This document shows positions 34,678 to 43,887 of a stretch of DNA of 64,000 bases, in pieces. The translations under genes and the position numbers were made by a program. The notes beneath the pieces were generated by a model. That model was not told the origin of the DNA. It saw only the letters and a program-made list of their open reading frames with translations, and made no database searches. The DNA is from Allopusillimonas sp008369125 (GTDB taxonomy: Bacteria; Pseudomonadota; Gammaproteobacteria; Burkholderiales; Burkholderiaceae_B): positions 1,240,001 to 1,304,000 of the forward strand of contig NZ_VOAY01000001.1 of the NCBI RefSeq assembly GCF_008369125.1. Direction: 5' to 3'. Positions within the stretch are counted from its first letter, which is position 1, and each line of letters starts with the position of its first letter.

Positions 34678-36795
34678 CTACCCTTTATGTGCTTTTAGGG
34701 CCTCTTTTAAGACCTGCGTTAGGGCCCGCGTCTTGCGGCTTTTACGTTGCACCCACCCGGCGATGCCATTACCGCAGTCAGCGCTGCCACGGCCTATGCG
34801 TGCCGCCTGCTCGGCAACCCAGCTAACAGCCGCTTCCGCCGACACAAACCCGCCTACTCCCGCCCCCGGTGGTAATACATAGCGCGGATACTCCAACATG
34901 GCGGCATAAATAAGTTCATCAAGCGTAACCCGTCGGGTACGGTGCGGCAGCGGGAAGTGATCATGCGTAAGGCCCCATCCTGCATAAAAGGGCCCGCCAT
35001 AGCAATGCACGGAGCGCCCGTGCAACAGCGCCTCAAACCCCGCCAGTGACGTCATGGTATGCACCTCGTCAACGGCGTGTATGCAGTCAATAATATTGAA
35101 GTCAGGCACGCATTGGTCAGCCAGTTGCGCCTGCGCTTCTGGATCTACTGCGCCCTTGCGGTTGCCTGCGACGACGTCGGGGTGGGGTTTGTAGATGATG
35201 TAGGCGTCTGGGTTATTGCGCCTTACGGTTTCCAGCAACGCCTGGTTGGTGCTTACCATGGGTGAGCCCAGCATGATGGACGCATCGTCTTCTACCTGCC
35301 CCGGCACCAGCAGTATTCTGCGCCCCTGCGCATCGATGCGCAGTTCACCCGTGCCCAGGTTGTATTTGCTGACGCGGGTTTTAACGTAATTGGCACGAAA
35401 TGCCTGTGCACGTTTAAATTGCTCAGGCTTTAACATTTGGCTTTGCAGTATACGCTCCAGGTCGCTGCCAGACGCCGGGTCGTAATACATGCCGTGGGCA
35501 TCCACTACCAGCGAGATGGGGCTAAACAGATCAGACCCCAGCCCTACAGAACGTATAAACCCATCTTCCATACGCCATACGGGTATGCCTTTGCGATCAG
35601 CAAACTCGTGCGCCTGGGCCAGGGCTCTTGCACCCCATACCAGGATGCGTGTTTGAGGCTTAAGGCTTATTTTCTCAAGCGCGTTAATGGAATTAACGTA
35701 TTTAATCTGACAGGACTGCGTACGCAAAAACGAATTGGTCACCGCACGTTTCCACAGGCTAAAGCCTATGCAGTAGAGCGTGCCTCGGGCCGCTTCATTT
35801 ATGGATTTGTTTCGTGACAGGTAATCAATGGCATCGAAAATGGTGCCGCGAGCGCCAGACCCCTGATTTATATAGCGTGGGTATAAAAGGTATGCCGCCG
35901 CAAATAGTTCTTGAAGGCTGCGTTTTACCTTACGCCGCGCTGCAATGGTATTAAGTTGTGGGCTTCTGTCGTCTGTAAGCCCCCAGCCTACATACCAGGG
36001 CAAACCAAAGCATACGACGGGTTTGTTTACCAACAAGGCCTCGAAGCCCAACTGAGAGGACACCACGTAAACCTTGTCGACGTTTTCAAGCAATAACATG
36101 GGGGAAACGTCATCGCAAAGCAAGGTGACTCTATCGCCTAATGAAGCCGTGAGCGAAGGCTGATTCAAGTAGCCTTGCTTGCCACCGTCTATGACGTCGG
36201 GGTGGGTTTTTATGAAAATATCGGCGTCGGGGTTTTCGTTGACGGCTGCCTCAACCATTTGCTTAAAGGTTTCTGCCGTCGCACCGCCCAGCTTTACCGA
36301 CACATCGCCATTGGTCTGGTCAACCACCAGTACGCGGGGTCGTTGCGAAGCCTTTATGGCAGCGGGCAGGGTTTCAGGTGCGTGGTTGTATTTTGACAGC
36401 CGGTTATCACGAATAAGCTGCATGGCACGTTGAGCGTCAGCGCGCATGGCGTCGTCCAGCTTGATGTCGCGAATAAGCTGTTCAAGGCGGGACGGCTGGG
36501 TGGCATCATAGTAAATGCCCACGTCGTCCATAATCAGCGACATAGGCATGGGGAAATGTCTTCCAATGCCTATAGACCTCAAAAACCCGTCTTCCAGCAG
36601 GCAATAGCGCGCGCCAGCCTTCTTTGCCTGATCTATGGCGGTGAAACCGCTTTTCTTCCTGCCCCAGCCCAGGTAAATGGCTTTTTCGTCCGCAAAGGAT
36701 TCGATATCGGCTACAAATGGCTCGTCAAAATAGACCGACAGCCCTTTGTTTTTGCGGATACCCGTAGAGGAAGCAGGCACAACAAAGCGGCTCAT
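34678..36795 (-). CDS. kpsC: KpsC-like poly-Kdo linker synthase
   Basis: Dual-module Kdo transferase, 705 residues with the ATG at 36795. The N-terminal module (about 1-340) has IYLGWGRKKSGFTAIDQAKK, YCLLEDGFLRSIGIG and DDVGIYYDATQPSRLE. The C-terminal module (about 375-690) repeats the layout with ILVWGARALAQA, MEDGFIRSVGLGSDLFSPIS and DAHGMYYDPASGSDLE. In group 2 capsules KpsC builds the beta-linked poly-Kdo linker on a lyso-phosphatidylglycerol acceptor, at the cytoplasmic membrane, from CMP-Kdo. It lies 200 bases downstream of the polysialyltransferase-like gene and is transcribed with it. Its presence implies ABC-type export genes elsewhere. Confidence 0.93.
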   Translation of the reverse strand: MSRFVVPASSTGIRKNKGLSVYFDEPFVADIESFADEKAIYLGWGRKKSGFTAIDQAKKAGARYCLLEDGFLRSIGIGRHFPMPMSLIMDDVGIYYDATQPSRLEQLIRDIKLDDAMRADAQRAMQLIRDNRLSKYNHAPETLPAAIKASQRPRVLVVDQTNGDVSVKLGGATAETFKQMVEAAVNENPDADIFIKTHPDVIDGGKQGYLNQPSLTASLGDRVTLLCDDVSPMLLLENVDKVYVVSSQLGFEALLVNKPVVCFGLPWYVGWGLTDDRSPQLNTIAARRKVKRSLQELFAAAYLLYPRYINQGSGARGTIFDAIDYLSRNKSINEAARGTLYCIGFSLWKRAVTNSFLRTQSCQIKYVNSINALEKISLKPQTRILVWGARALAQAHEFADRKGIPVWRMEDGFIRSVGLGSDLFSPISLVVDAHGMYYDPASGSDLERILQSQMLKPEQFKRAQAFRANYVKTRVSKYNLGTGELRIDAQGRRILLVPGQVEDDASIMLGSPMVSTNQALLETVRRNNPDAYIIYKPHPDVVAGNRKGAVDPEAQAQLADQCVPDFNIIDCIHAVDEVHTMTSLAGFEALLHGRSVHCYGGPFYAGWGLTHDHFPLPHRTRRVTLDELIYAAMLEYPRYVLPPGAGVGGFVSAEAAVSWVAEQAARIGRGSADCGNGIAGWVQRKSRKTRALTQVLKEALKAHKG

Positions 36796-36996
36796 GCGCG
36801 ATCCCAATAACAGAACTTTGAAGTTAACAACGTTTTTCCTCGAACATCTAGTACCCTCGCCGCTTTATGCTTTGTGTCGGCGCTGACAGAAGCAGCGCCA
36901 ACCGCCTTGATCAACGCCCGGGCCTCGTAAAAGTAGGAGTGATTGTAATTGCCTGAGAAAATCAGCGCTGCACGGGCGTGCCGATGTTTAGGAATT

Positions 36997-39900
36997 CTAG
37001 TGCGCGAGTACGGGTTTTTCGTGATTTGCCAGCAAGGTATTGAGCGCAAGCAGGCGATCCCAGGCGTAGGGTGGTGCAGATTCTGCAAACTGGGCCAACA
37101 TCGTATGCCAGGCCTCGGCGGCCATTTGCCAATGCCCCGTCAATTGCGCAACTTGTGCCTGCAGCTCTAACTCCTCCGGCGTTATAGCGGCGCGCGTGGT
37201 GTCTGCGGTTAACACCGCATATGCGTCGTCGATCAGACCACCCATAAGGTATGCCGCTACCAGCACCCATGGTGCGTCGTCTGACTGTGCCTGGAGCGGC
37301 TGGGCGATAACAACCGCGCTCTGCCAGTGGCCGGTCTGCATCTTAAGCGCAGCGAACTCCAGATAAGCCTCAGGTTTCAGGTGTTCACTCGCCGTGTTAT
37401 CACCCCAAAACGATAGCGCTTTGTCGATGAGGCCTTGCTTTCTTAGCGCCATTGAATAGGCAACAACAGCCCAGGTGGGCATTTCCATGGTGTCTACGGA
37501 ATACGCGGCCTCGAGCATGGCGGCGAGATCTTCCCACCGTTTTTCGTCGCGGGCAAGCATCGCATGTTCTTTTTGAAGGAGTACGCGTTGCTCGCAGTAA
37601 GCCTTGGCGGCATCTAGATGCTGCTTTGCCGATGAAAAGTCCTTCAACGTGCGGTATGCCCTGGCCAGGAGGACGTCGGGAGCCAAGGTGCGTCTTTCAT
37701 CATCGCTAAACTGGGCAAGGTTGCTGCCTAATTCAGCTGCCACGTTTATCCATTGAGCTGCTGCGGCATCTACCCACGCTTGTGCCATAGCGATTGCTGC
37801 CGTGGACAAGCCTGCGTTGTCGCTTAACTGGAGTAATTGAACGGCATTGTCGTGGCGGCCCATTTCTGCCAGACACATAAGCTTTTGGATTAGGGTTGAG
37901 CGCTCAGCGACGTGGGTGGCTGAGCAGGCATCCATTGCGTTAAGGGCGTTAAGGGCGGTTTGCCAGTCTTCGTCCCAAATCGCAAGACGCGCCCTCGCCT
38001 GCTGTATGGCTATAGCGCCTTGCGCGCTATGCAAGATATTCGGACTGCTGGCGCTATTCACACCATCGAGGGTGGTCAGACTGATTATATGTTCTACGTC
38101 GCTATACACTTTCCAGCCCTTGCGGCCTGAGAACGTCGTGCCTAGGTAAGTCAGGGCCAGGTGCGCTGCGTCGAGAATACGGGTGTCAATAAGCTTTGAA
38201 GGTGCAGTCTGCGTCGCATCTACAGCAATATTTTCGCTGCCATGCGCGCCTGCACGTACATTAATGTTTCCATTTGGGTTTGCGCTCGCATCTGCCGTTA
38301 AACGGCAGCCTATAAAGGCATTGATATTGGACGGTGTGCTGGCCGTTACAGTAGCCTGTACTCTTATCTCAGCGCGGCAATGCCGCGAAATAGCCGCCCC
38401 CCACACCTCTAGCGCTGCGTCATAGCGTTCTTGCATTACCAGTACGGTGAACACCTCGGCGGCTATTGCGGGTGGCAATTCGGCGTATCCCTCAGCAAAC
38501 GCCCACGAAAAGTAACAGCTGGCCTTTTGCCACTGCTGACGCGTCGCGGCTATGCGGGCGGTAGCGAGTAACAATACCCGTTCATTTTCGGTGACGAGGG
38601 CGTGAGGGATGTGAGCATCATCGTCAAGAAACGTGCCGTCGGTAAGCGCATTCCCGTCGTTGCAAGTGCTGCCTGCGCGACCATTCTCGTCAACATGTGT
38701 ACGGACGGCATCTTCGATGTCCTCAGCATACTTGTGCGCGGTCTTCTTGTTCTCGTCGGCCCACATAGAGTTGTTATTTTCAAACTTGTCAGCAGGCGGA
38801 GGGTCGGGGTGCCTGACCTCGCCTGCACACCTACAGTCTGTGGCGTTGCCCGTAAAGTCGGCAGCCATAAACGCTTCCGGCAATACGACCACATGTTTGA
38901 ACTTCTTGAGTATTTCCAGGTGTTTAGCGATTAACGCACAGCTCGCCGCTCTTTTACCCGCATTGCCGCCGCTGGCAACCATGCTGAGAAACGTTGGTGC
39001 AATCGAATACACACGTATCGACTTGCTGACAAAAGGCGCGTACACCAATGAGGTAGACGCAATGCCGATCACGCCGCGTGGCCGGGCGGCTGCAATGGCT
39101 GGCTCTATAAGAAAGTCAGGTTCGTTAATGTAAATAATGCGATCCTGAAGCACGCGCTGCTCAATCTGGGCACGAAACGCCTCATGAAACTGGGGCGTGT
39201 CTTTAGGATGCATTTTTACAAACACCCTGCACGACAGCATCTCGGAAATACGGCTTAGTATGGTGAGTACCGAAGCTGCATGCTCCGCTTCATCAATACG
39301 ATAGCGCTGGTTTACATACACAAAATCTGCCGAAGAAATTTGGTATTTATGCACCAGCCGCTTGGTGCGCGCATCGGCCGTCATACCGCCCGCATGCAGA
39401 AAAAACCGATGAAACCTGTCGCTTTTAAAGACCTTTTTTGCTAGTTCAGGGAAGGCAACGTAAACATCGTCGTAATGAAGATACGGGCTTAATGCGCTAC
39501 GGTATCGCCGAAACATGGGCAGCGTACGTATACAGCAGACCGACAGCCGCTCAGCCCGGTTCAAACCATCAGAAAACACCGTGGCTGGGCGCAGCTGAGC
39601 CTGATCAAGCTTGTAAGTGCCCGTACCCTCTTCCACCAGCGCCAATTTGCACCCCCATGAAGAAGCCCTTGCCGCCAGCAAGGCATAATGCCGTTCAAAG
39701 CTCAACAAAAATACGGTTTTTGGTCGAATCGCCAATAAAACTTTCTTATACATGCGATCCATGTACACAAGCTTTTTAAGCACTAATTTGTTGGGCGAAT
39801 GCGGCAACCACAGCAAGGCGTGGCCCGTAAACAGTGACGTATCAATGTTCTTTATAATAAAAACCGGCATGCGCTTATTGGCGTCAGTATGCAATATCAG

Positions 39901-40083
39901 AAGATAATTGTTCTGCAGTTGCTCAAACTGAATCAAGGCCTGAACTTGCGCCAGCTGGCCTAAATTGGTCACCACAAACAGATTATCTACGCCATCTACA
40001 CCCTTAAACTCTTCCTGCCTGAACCACAATGATTCGTTAAGAAACTCTCCGGGCTGATGAAAAAATTTGGTCAGTTTAGGCAT
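36997..40083 (-). CDS. Polysialyltransferase-like glycosyltransferase fused to a TPR domain
   Basis: A 1028-residue protein in three parts. Residues 1-400 resemble capsule polysialyltransferases (GT38-like): the acidic-Gly motif in LALVEEGTGTYKLD (151-153), the HP motif in VFVKMHPKDTPQF (292-293) and the Ser/Thr motif in GVIGIASTSLVYAP (343-344). Residues about 412-495 form a polar low-complexity linker rich in Asp, Asn and His. Residues about 500-1020 are helical repeats of TPR type (LLLATARIAATRQQWQKAS, LARAYRTLKDFSSAKQHLDA). It ends the nonulosonate operon, so it is the best candidate polymerase or priming transferase. The acceptor and linkage are unknown. Confidence 0.78.
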   Translation of the reverse strand: MPKLTKFFHQPGEFLNESLWFRQEEFKGVDGVDNLFVVTNLGQLAQVQALIQFEQLQNNYLLILHTDANKRMPVFIIKNIDTSLFTGHALLWLPHSPNKLVLKKLVYMDRMYKKVLLAIRPKTVFLLSFERHYALLAARASSWGCKLALVEEGTGTYKLDQAQLRPATVFSDGLNRAERLSVCCIRTLPMFRRYRSALSPYLHYDDVYVAFPELAKKVFKSDRFHRFFLHAGGMTADARTKRLVHKYQISSADFVYVNQRYRIDEAEHAASVLTILSRISEMLSCRVFVKMHPKDTPQFHEAFRAQIEQRVLQDRIIYINEPDFLIEPAIAAARPRGVIGIASTSLVYAPFVSKSIRVYSIAPTFLSMVASGGNAGKRAASCALIAKHLEILKKFKHVVVLPEAFMAADFTGNATDCRCAGEVRHPDPPPADKFENNNSMWADENKKTAHKYAEDIEDAVRTHVDENGRAGSTCNDGNALTDGTFLDDDAHIPHALVTENERVLLLATARIAATRQQWQKASCYFSWAFAEGYAELPPAIAAEVFTVLVMQERYDAALEVWGAAISRHCRAEIRVQATVTASTPSNINAFIGCRLTADASANPNGNINVRAGAHGSENIAVDATQTAPSKLIDTRILDAAHLALTYLGTTFSGRKGWKVYSDVEHIISLTTLDGVNSASSPNILHSAQGAIAIQQARARLAIWDEDWQTALNALNAMDACSATHVAERSTLIQKLMCLAEMGRHDNAVQLLQLSDNAGLSTAAIAMAQAWVDAAAAQWINVAAELGSNLAQFSDDERRTLAPDVLLARAYRTLKDFSSAKQHLDAAKAYCEQRVLLQKEHAMLARDEKRWEDLAAMLEAAYSVDTMEMPTWAVVAYSMALRKQGLIDKALSFWGDNTASEHLKPEAYLEFAALKMQTGHWQSAVVIAQPLQAQSDDAPWVLVAAYLMGGLIDDAYAVLTADTTRAAITPEELELQAQVAQLTGHWQMAAEAWHTMLAQFAESAPPYAWDRLLALNTLLANHEKPVLAH

Positions 40084-40255
40084 TGAGCACCTCTATCGGC
40101 GTTACGGGCTCTCTACGGAGGGCGGCCCGACCTCGCCGTAAAAACCAGATGGAGCGGATAAGAGGCCGAGCACGTCGTAGAAACCGCATAGGGAGGATAA
40201 GAGGCCGAACATGCCGCAGATACAGCAGGTGGAAATAGGCGATCTGCTCAGCCAT
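40076..40255 (-). CDS. Small basic repeat ORF bridging two capsule genes
   Basis: A 59-codon frame from ATG at 40255 (overlapping the glycosyltransferase stop by 8 bases) to TAA at 40076 (overlapping the next gene's start by 8 bases). It is very basic and built of about 14-residue units: RHVRPLILPMRFL, RRARPLIRSIWFL, RRGRAAL. The end of the upstream glycosyltransferase reads LRYGRPLIRRVR, so the unit may have spread from there. The DNA shows about 42-base tandem repeats (GGATAAGAGGCCGA twice). It may be a real coupling peptide or only an expanded junction. Confidence 0.45.
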   Translation of the reverse strand: MAEQIAYFHLLYLRHVRPLILPMRFLRRARPLIRSIWFLRRGRAALRREPVTPIEVLNA

Positions 40256-41600
40256 TTTGCACCCTGATCAAGGTAACGCGCACCCGACGGATGAGAGGCC
40301 GGCCATACCTCAAACACAACAACGGAAAGAAGAGGCACAGACGCAATAAAGGCCGTTTAACCGTAATGGCTCTGGGCTGAGCGGTACCGTTCAGTACACG
40401 CTGCAACACCGCCTCGGCGCAAGCATGGGGGTTGGCCACATTGGCACTTTGCCACGTCTTAGTGGGGTAACCGCCCTTGCAAAAATCGATAGCGTCAGCT
40501 GGCATCATAAGACCGCTGTTTTTAAAATAGTGGGTGAAATTCTGTCGAGAAGCAAAATCACCCAGTATGTACACGCGCTTACCGGCAAGTATGCCCTCGA
40601 TGCCTGCCGAGCTTGATATGGTCAGGCAAGAGTCGGCCATAGCCAAAAGCTGCGACACGTCCTGGTCTGTAATCTGCAGATTATTGGGCAGGCGCGGCTT
40701 TGAATTGAGTATGTCCGCAAGCGGCAGGCACGCGCCATCGTCGGTCTTACCTGTTTGTGTGGCGTGCCGCTGCTTTATGTAAAACGTTCTGGCAGGAAAA
40801 CGTGTCGCCAGTGCGATCAACAAATCCACCAGCCGAGCGCGTTGTTCAGCACCGTACGGTACGTCAACTTGTTCAAAGAATACGGTTGCTGGGGGACAAG
40901 GGTCGGCGCTGGTCTGTTGCTGCCTACTGTCCGCAACATCCGCGTGTTCGTGCCCACAGACTGGGGCGACCTCTTGTTCGAAATCTCGCTTCCTGGCATC
41001 AGCTCGTTCCAGTTCACGTCCCGTAGTATTTTCTAGCTCTGGCTTGCATCCCATAACCCCAACGTGTTCGGGCTCACGTGGCGCGGTGCTCTCTTGTTTC
41101 AGCTGACGCTTCATTAAATTTGCGTGTTCGAACTCCTGCCGCGTATCCGCCGCTTGCACATCGCATTGCTCATCGATGTCATCCCACCACGCCGCACCAA
41201 ACACCACGCCGTTATCGGGCATGCCCAGCGCCTTACACACGCGACGATAGATACGCGCATCAAACTGTGAGTTCAACAGCGTAATGCTGCAACGAACACG
41301 CGACACAAAGGCCTCAAGCTGCTCGGGCACGACAATACCGGGGAACAAGGCAACCGTTAGCGCTTTGCCATTGCGGTCTCGCAGCAGGCTGAGTATTTCG
41401 TTTATGTCTTTACCACCGCAGCTTAAAACAACGACATCTGCGTCGCTTAGTTCACGCGCGGCCTCTTTAGGACCGCCGAAATCATTCAAACTGATGGCAT
41501 CAACACGGCACCCTGCTTCGCGTAATTTGCGGGTCAAAAGACGGGTGGCTTTTTCATGGGCGAATGAGCGGTAGACAACTTTAATGCTATGACACTTCAT
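40248..41600 (-). CDS. Capsule glycosyltransferase of the DUF6716 kind, with repeat insertion
   Basis: A 450-residue protein with a GT-B-like layout. The N-terminal half begins IKVVYRSFAHEKATRLLTRK and has DADVVVLSCGGKDINEIL. The C-terminal half has TFYIKQRHATQTGKTDDGAC, LPNNLQITDQDVSQLLAMAD and SCLTISSSAGIEGILAGKRV, a nucleotide-sugar-binding segment. Comparable proteins occur in nonulosonate capsule loci. Residues about 153-236 are an inserted low-complexity block of about four 21-residue repeats at the domain boundary. It overlaps neuB by 4 bases, so it is translationally coupled. The function is inferred from context. Confidence 0.65.
   Translation of the reverse strand: MKCHSIKVVYRSFAHEKATRLLTRKLREAGCRVDAISLNDFGGPKEAARELSDADVVVLSCGGKDINEILSLLRDRNGKALTVALFPGIVVPEQLEAFVSRVRCSITLLNSQFDARIYRRVCKALGMPDNGVVFGAAWWDDIDEQCDVQAADTRQEFEHANLMKRQLKQESTAPREPEHVGVMGCKPELENTTGRELERADARKRDFEQEVAPVCGHEHADVADSRQQQTSADPCPPATVFFEQVDVPYGAEQRARLVDLLIALATRFPARTFYIKQRHATQTGKTDDGACLPLADILNSKPRLPNNLQITDQDVSQLLAMADSCLTISSSAGIEGILAGKRVYILGDFASRQNFTHYFKNSGLMMPADAIDFCKGGYPTKTWQSANVANPHACAEAVLQRVLNGTAQPRAITVKRPLLRLCLFFPLLCLRYGRPLIRRVRVTLIRVQNG
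40893..41144 (-). repeat. Degenerate 60-63-base repeats inside the glycosyltransferase gene
   Basis: Four successive units encode RQEFEHANLMKRQLKQE, REPEHVGVMGCKPELE, RELERADARKRDFEQE and CGHEHADVADSRQQQ. They are in frame and separate the two halves of the enzyme. Confidence 0.65.
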
Positions 41601-43216
41601 TTTGCTACGCCGCCCCGCTGTGGTTGACGGGCGGTATGGGCGGCAGTGCCATCCGACGCTAACTCGCTGCCTGCGCGCTCTGTAGCGCGGCCACGCTTAG
41701 GTTGATTGGCTGTGCTTGCCTTGGGTTGATTGGTTATGTTTTTCTCAGGTTGGGTGGCCGTGCTTTCGACAACGACACGCTTTATGAGAAGAACGCCTAA
41801 GCGTTTTGCCGCGTCATTATGTGCAAGCTGATTGGTCTGAGATGCTGTTTCAGACTGCAGTTTTGGTGGGTTCTTGTGGCCCGCCGCATCAGCATGCCGT
41901 CCAGGTATAGTCGCCTGGCTCTTCGCAGCCTTGTTCGGCCCTGGATTGTTGTATTGCATTGCCACATCAAAGTTCTGACTCGATTGACTGCATTGGTTCA
42001 CTGCATTGCCGTCTCGCCCCGGCTTATTCTCTTGACTCGACGCACCATCACTCTGCCCTATGCTGTTACCTTGGCTCGCTGCCTCCGCGCCACGGCCTGG
42101 ATTGCTGCTTTGGCTCGCACCACTGCTGTCCTGCCTCGCAGTCACACGGCCGAATGCCAACTGACCGCCGTCACCCTCAACTACATCACCCCGCCGCAAC
42201 TGGCTCCTCTTCTTTATCAACCGCGCTGCAGTCTTGCCGATTAACTTCTCATAATCACCAGCATTAAAATCCCCCGTACCAGGCCGCCGCACCCATAGGT
42301 TATCTTCAGAAAACGTGTCACCGGGGGCTATGTCAGCATCGGCCACCACGGATGCGAAGGCGAACTGCATGGTCACTTCTTCTTCTGGTGCATGCCCCTT
42401 GTTGCCACCCCGGGCCTTAAAGATGGCCCTGCTGCCGGCAATAAGATCAGACAGCGCCGCAGAGTCCATGGAACACACGATGTCGGGTCCAGGCCTAGCC
42501 ATAGAATCGGTAAAGTGGCGTTCGAGTATGCTCGCGCCCAACGCCACGGCACCCAGGCAGGCATAGTTATCAACCGTGTGGTCAGACAGACCTATGACGG
42601 CATCTGGAAAGGCCGCAGCCAAGGCCGTCATGCCGCCCAAACGCACCAGCTCATGCGGTGTGGGGTAAACATTGGTGCAATGCAGTAGTGCGAACGGTAG
42701 CTTTGCGGCACGAAGAATGCCCACGGTTTTTGCGATGCTGCTCAGGTTATTCATGCCTGTAGAAACAATAACCGGCTTACCAAACGAGGCCACCAGCCTA
42801 ATTAACGGGTAGTTATTGCACTCCCCTGAGCCTATCTTGTACGCAGGTATATCCATACGCTGCAACCGCAACGCCGCGGCGCGTGAAAAAGGCGTGCTGA
42901 TAAATTGCATGCCCTTGGCATTTACGTAATTCATCAGTACCCACTCATCGTCTTCGCTCAGAGCACAGCGCTGCATGATTTCATAAATAGACACATCGGC
43001 ATTACCCGGGATAACCTGCTTGGCCTCGTCAGACATTTCATCTTCGACAATATGCGTTTGATGCTTAATGACCTCCGCACCCGCCTGCTGCGCTGCATCC
43101 ACCATGACGATCGCGGTATCCAGGTTGCCTTCATGATTAATGCCGATCTCGGCAATCACCAGCGGTTCATGCGCCAGGCCCACCTTGCGGTTGCCGATAC
43201 TAAATTCTGCGTGCAT
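41597..43216 (-). CDS. neuB: Nonulosonate (sialic/legionaminic-type) synthase NeuB with repeat tail
   Basis: PEP-dependent synthase joining a hexosamine derivative to phosphoenolpyruvate, 539 residues from the ATG at 43216. The NeuB barrel (about 1-270) shows LVIAEIGINHEGNLDTAI, IKHQTHIVEDEM, FISTPFSRAAALRLQ, KIGSGECNNYPLI, STGMN, LLHCTNVYPTPHE, GLSDHT and LERHFTDSMARPGPD. An antifreeze-like (SAF) domain covers about 285-345. A typical NeuB ends there. This one carries an extra 185-residue Gln/Asn/Ser-rich tail with about eight 13-residue repeats. The start overlaps the neuA stop (TGATG). Confidence 0.92.
   Translation of the reverse strand: MHAEFSIGNRKVGLAHEPLVIAEIGINHEGNLDTAIVMVDAAQQAGAEVIKHQTHIVEDEMSDEAKQVIPGNADVSIYEIMQRCALSEDDEWVLMNYVNAKGMQFISTPFSRAAALRLQRMDIPAYKIGSGECNNYPLIRLVASFGKPVIVSTGMNNLSSIAKTVGILRAAKLPFALLHCTNVYPTPHELVRLGGMTALAAAFPDAVIGLSDHTVDNYACLGAVALGASILERHFTDSMARPGPDIVCSMDSAALSDLIAGSRAIFKARGGNKGHAPEEEVTMQFAFASVVADADIAPGDTFSEDNLWVRRPGTGDFNAGDYEKLIGKTAARLIKKRSQLRRGDVVEGDGGQLAFGRVTARQDSSGASQSSNPGRGAEAASQGNSIGQSDGASSQENKPGRDGNAVNQCSQSSQNFDVAMQYNNPGPNKAAKSQATIPGRHADAAGHKNPPKLQSETASQTNQLAHNDAAKRLGVLLIKRVVVESTATQPEKNITNQPKASTANQPKRGRATERAGSELASDGTAAHTARQPQRGGVAK
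41795..42136 (-). repeat. About eight degenerate 39-base repeats in the neuB tail
   Basis: Units include ASQSSNPGRGAEA, ASQGNSIGQSDGA, SSQENKPGRDGNA, MQYNNPGPNKAA, KSQATIPGRHADA and ASQTNQLAHNDAA. The shared pattern is S-Q-x-N-x-P-G-R-x-x-x-A. They are in frame. Confidence 0.75.
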
Positions 43217-43887
43217 CAATAATTCCTGATCAAGGTATTTGCCAATAGAAGATCTGTTTCTGTGTCGATATCAATCGACGCAGTGGCGCTCATTTCGTAG
43301 AGCGTTACCGGCGAGACAAAAAAGGATTTTTTACGGAGAAGATCGGCAACAGTGTTGACGTAGATGGCGCCATTGGGCCTCGACATGGGCGGTAGCAACT
43401 GACGTGGTTGCTCCATGTGGGCGAAATCATGCAGCGGGCGTGCGGCGGCCTCTTCTACATAAAAAGTCTTGAACGGATGGTGCTCGCACTCGCACACAGA
43501 GATCACGCACCCTTGGCCCGCGTCTTCGAAGGTTTGCACTGCCTTGACGATATCCATGACGCTACGAAGGGGGCTGGTAGGTTGCAGCAAAACGGCAATA
43601 CCTTGCGTTACCCCCATGTATTCCAGTGCATGGCACACGGCGTCTATGGATTTAGCATCATCGCCAGCAAGTGCTGCCGGCCGCATCACAACCCTGGCCC
43701 CTGCTCGTCTGCCTTCTTCGGCGATTTCTTCGCCGTCAGTGGTCAGGACGATGTCGGAAAAGATGCCGGCCTCAGCAGCTGTCTGAATAGCCCTGGCGAC
43801 CAGCGAAACACCACCCACCGTTCTAAGATTTTTACCGGGCACGCCTTTGGAGTTGCTGCGCGCAGGCACTATTGCAAACCTGCTCAT
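43216..43887 (-). CDS. neuA: CMP-nonulosonate cytidylyltransferase NeuA
   Basis: CMP-sialate or CMP-legionaminate synthetase, 223 residues from the ATG at 43887, which overlaps the neuC stop (ATGA); an upstream start would add six residues. Motifs: FAIVPARSNSKGVPGKNL (CTP loop), VLTTDGEEIAEEGRRAGA, LLQPTSPLRSVMDIVKA, PNGAIYVNTVADLL and TASIDIDTETDLLLAN (metal-binding Asp pair). It activates the sugar made by NeuC and NeuB for the glycosyltransferases downstream. Confidence 0.93.
   Translation of the reverse strand: MSRFAIVPARSNSKGVPGKNLRTVGGVSLVARAIQTAAEAGIFSDIVLTTDGEEIAEEGRRAGARVVMRPAALAGDDAKSIDAVCHALEYMGVTQGIAVLLQPTSPLRSVMDIVKAVQTFEDAGQGCVISVCECEHHPFKTFYVEEAAARPLHDFAHMEQPRQLLPPMSRPNGAIYVNTVADLLRKKSFFVSPVTLYEMSATASIDIDTETDLLLANTLIRNY

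Noticed and set aside
40102..40338. 78-codon minus-strand frame with GFYDVLGLLSAP-type repeats
   Set aside because: It is another frame over the same tandem repeats. The frame at 40076-40255 fits the operon overlaps better.
41795..42136. neuB repeat tail as a CRISPR or phase-variable simple repeat
   Set aside because: Units are degenerate, in frame, of protein-level periodicity and have no conserved spacers or short tandem units.
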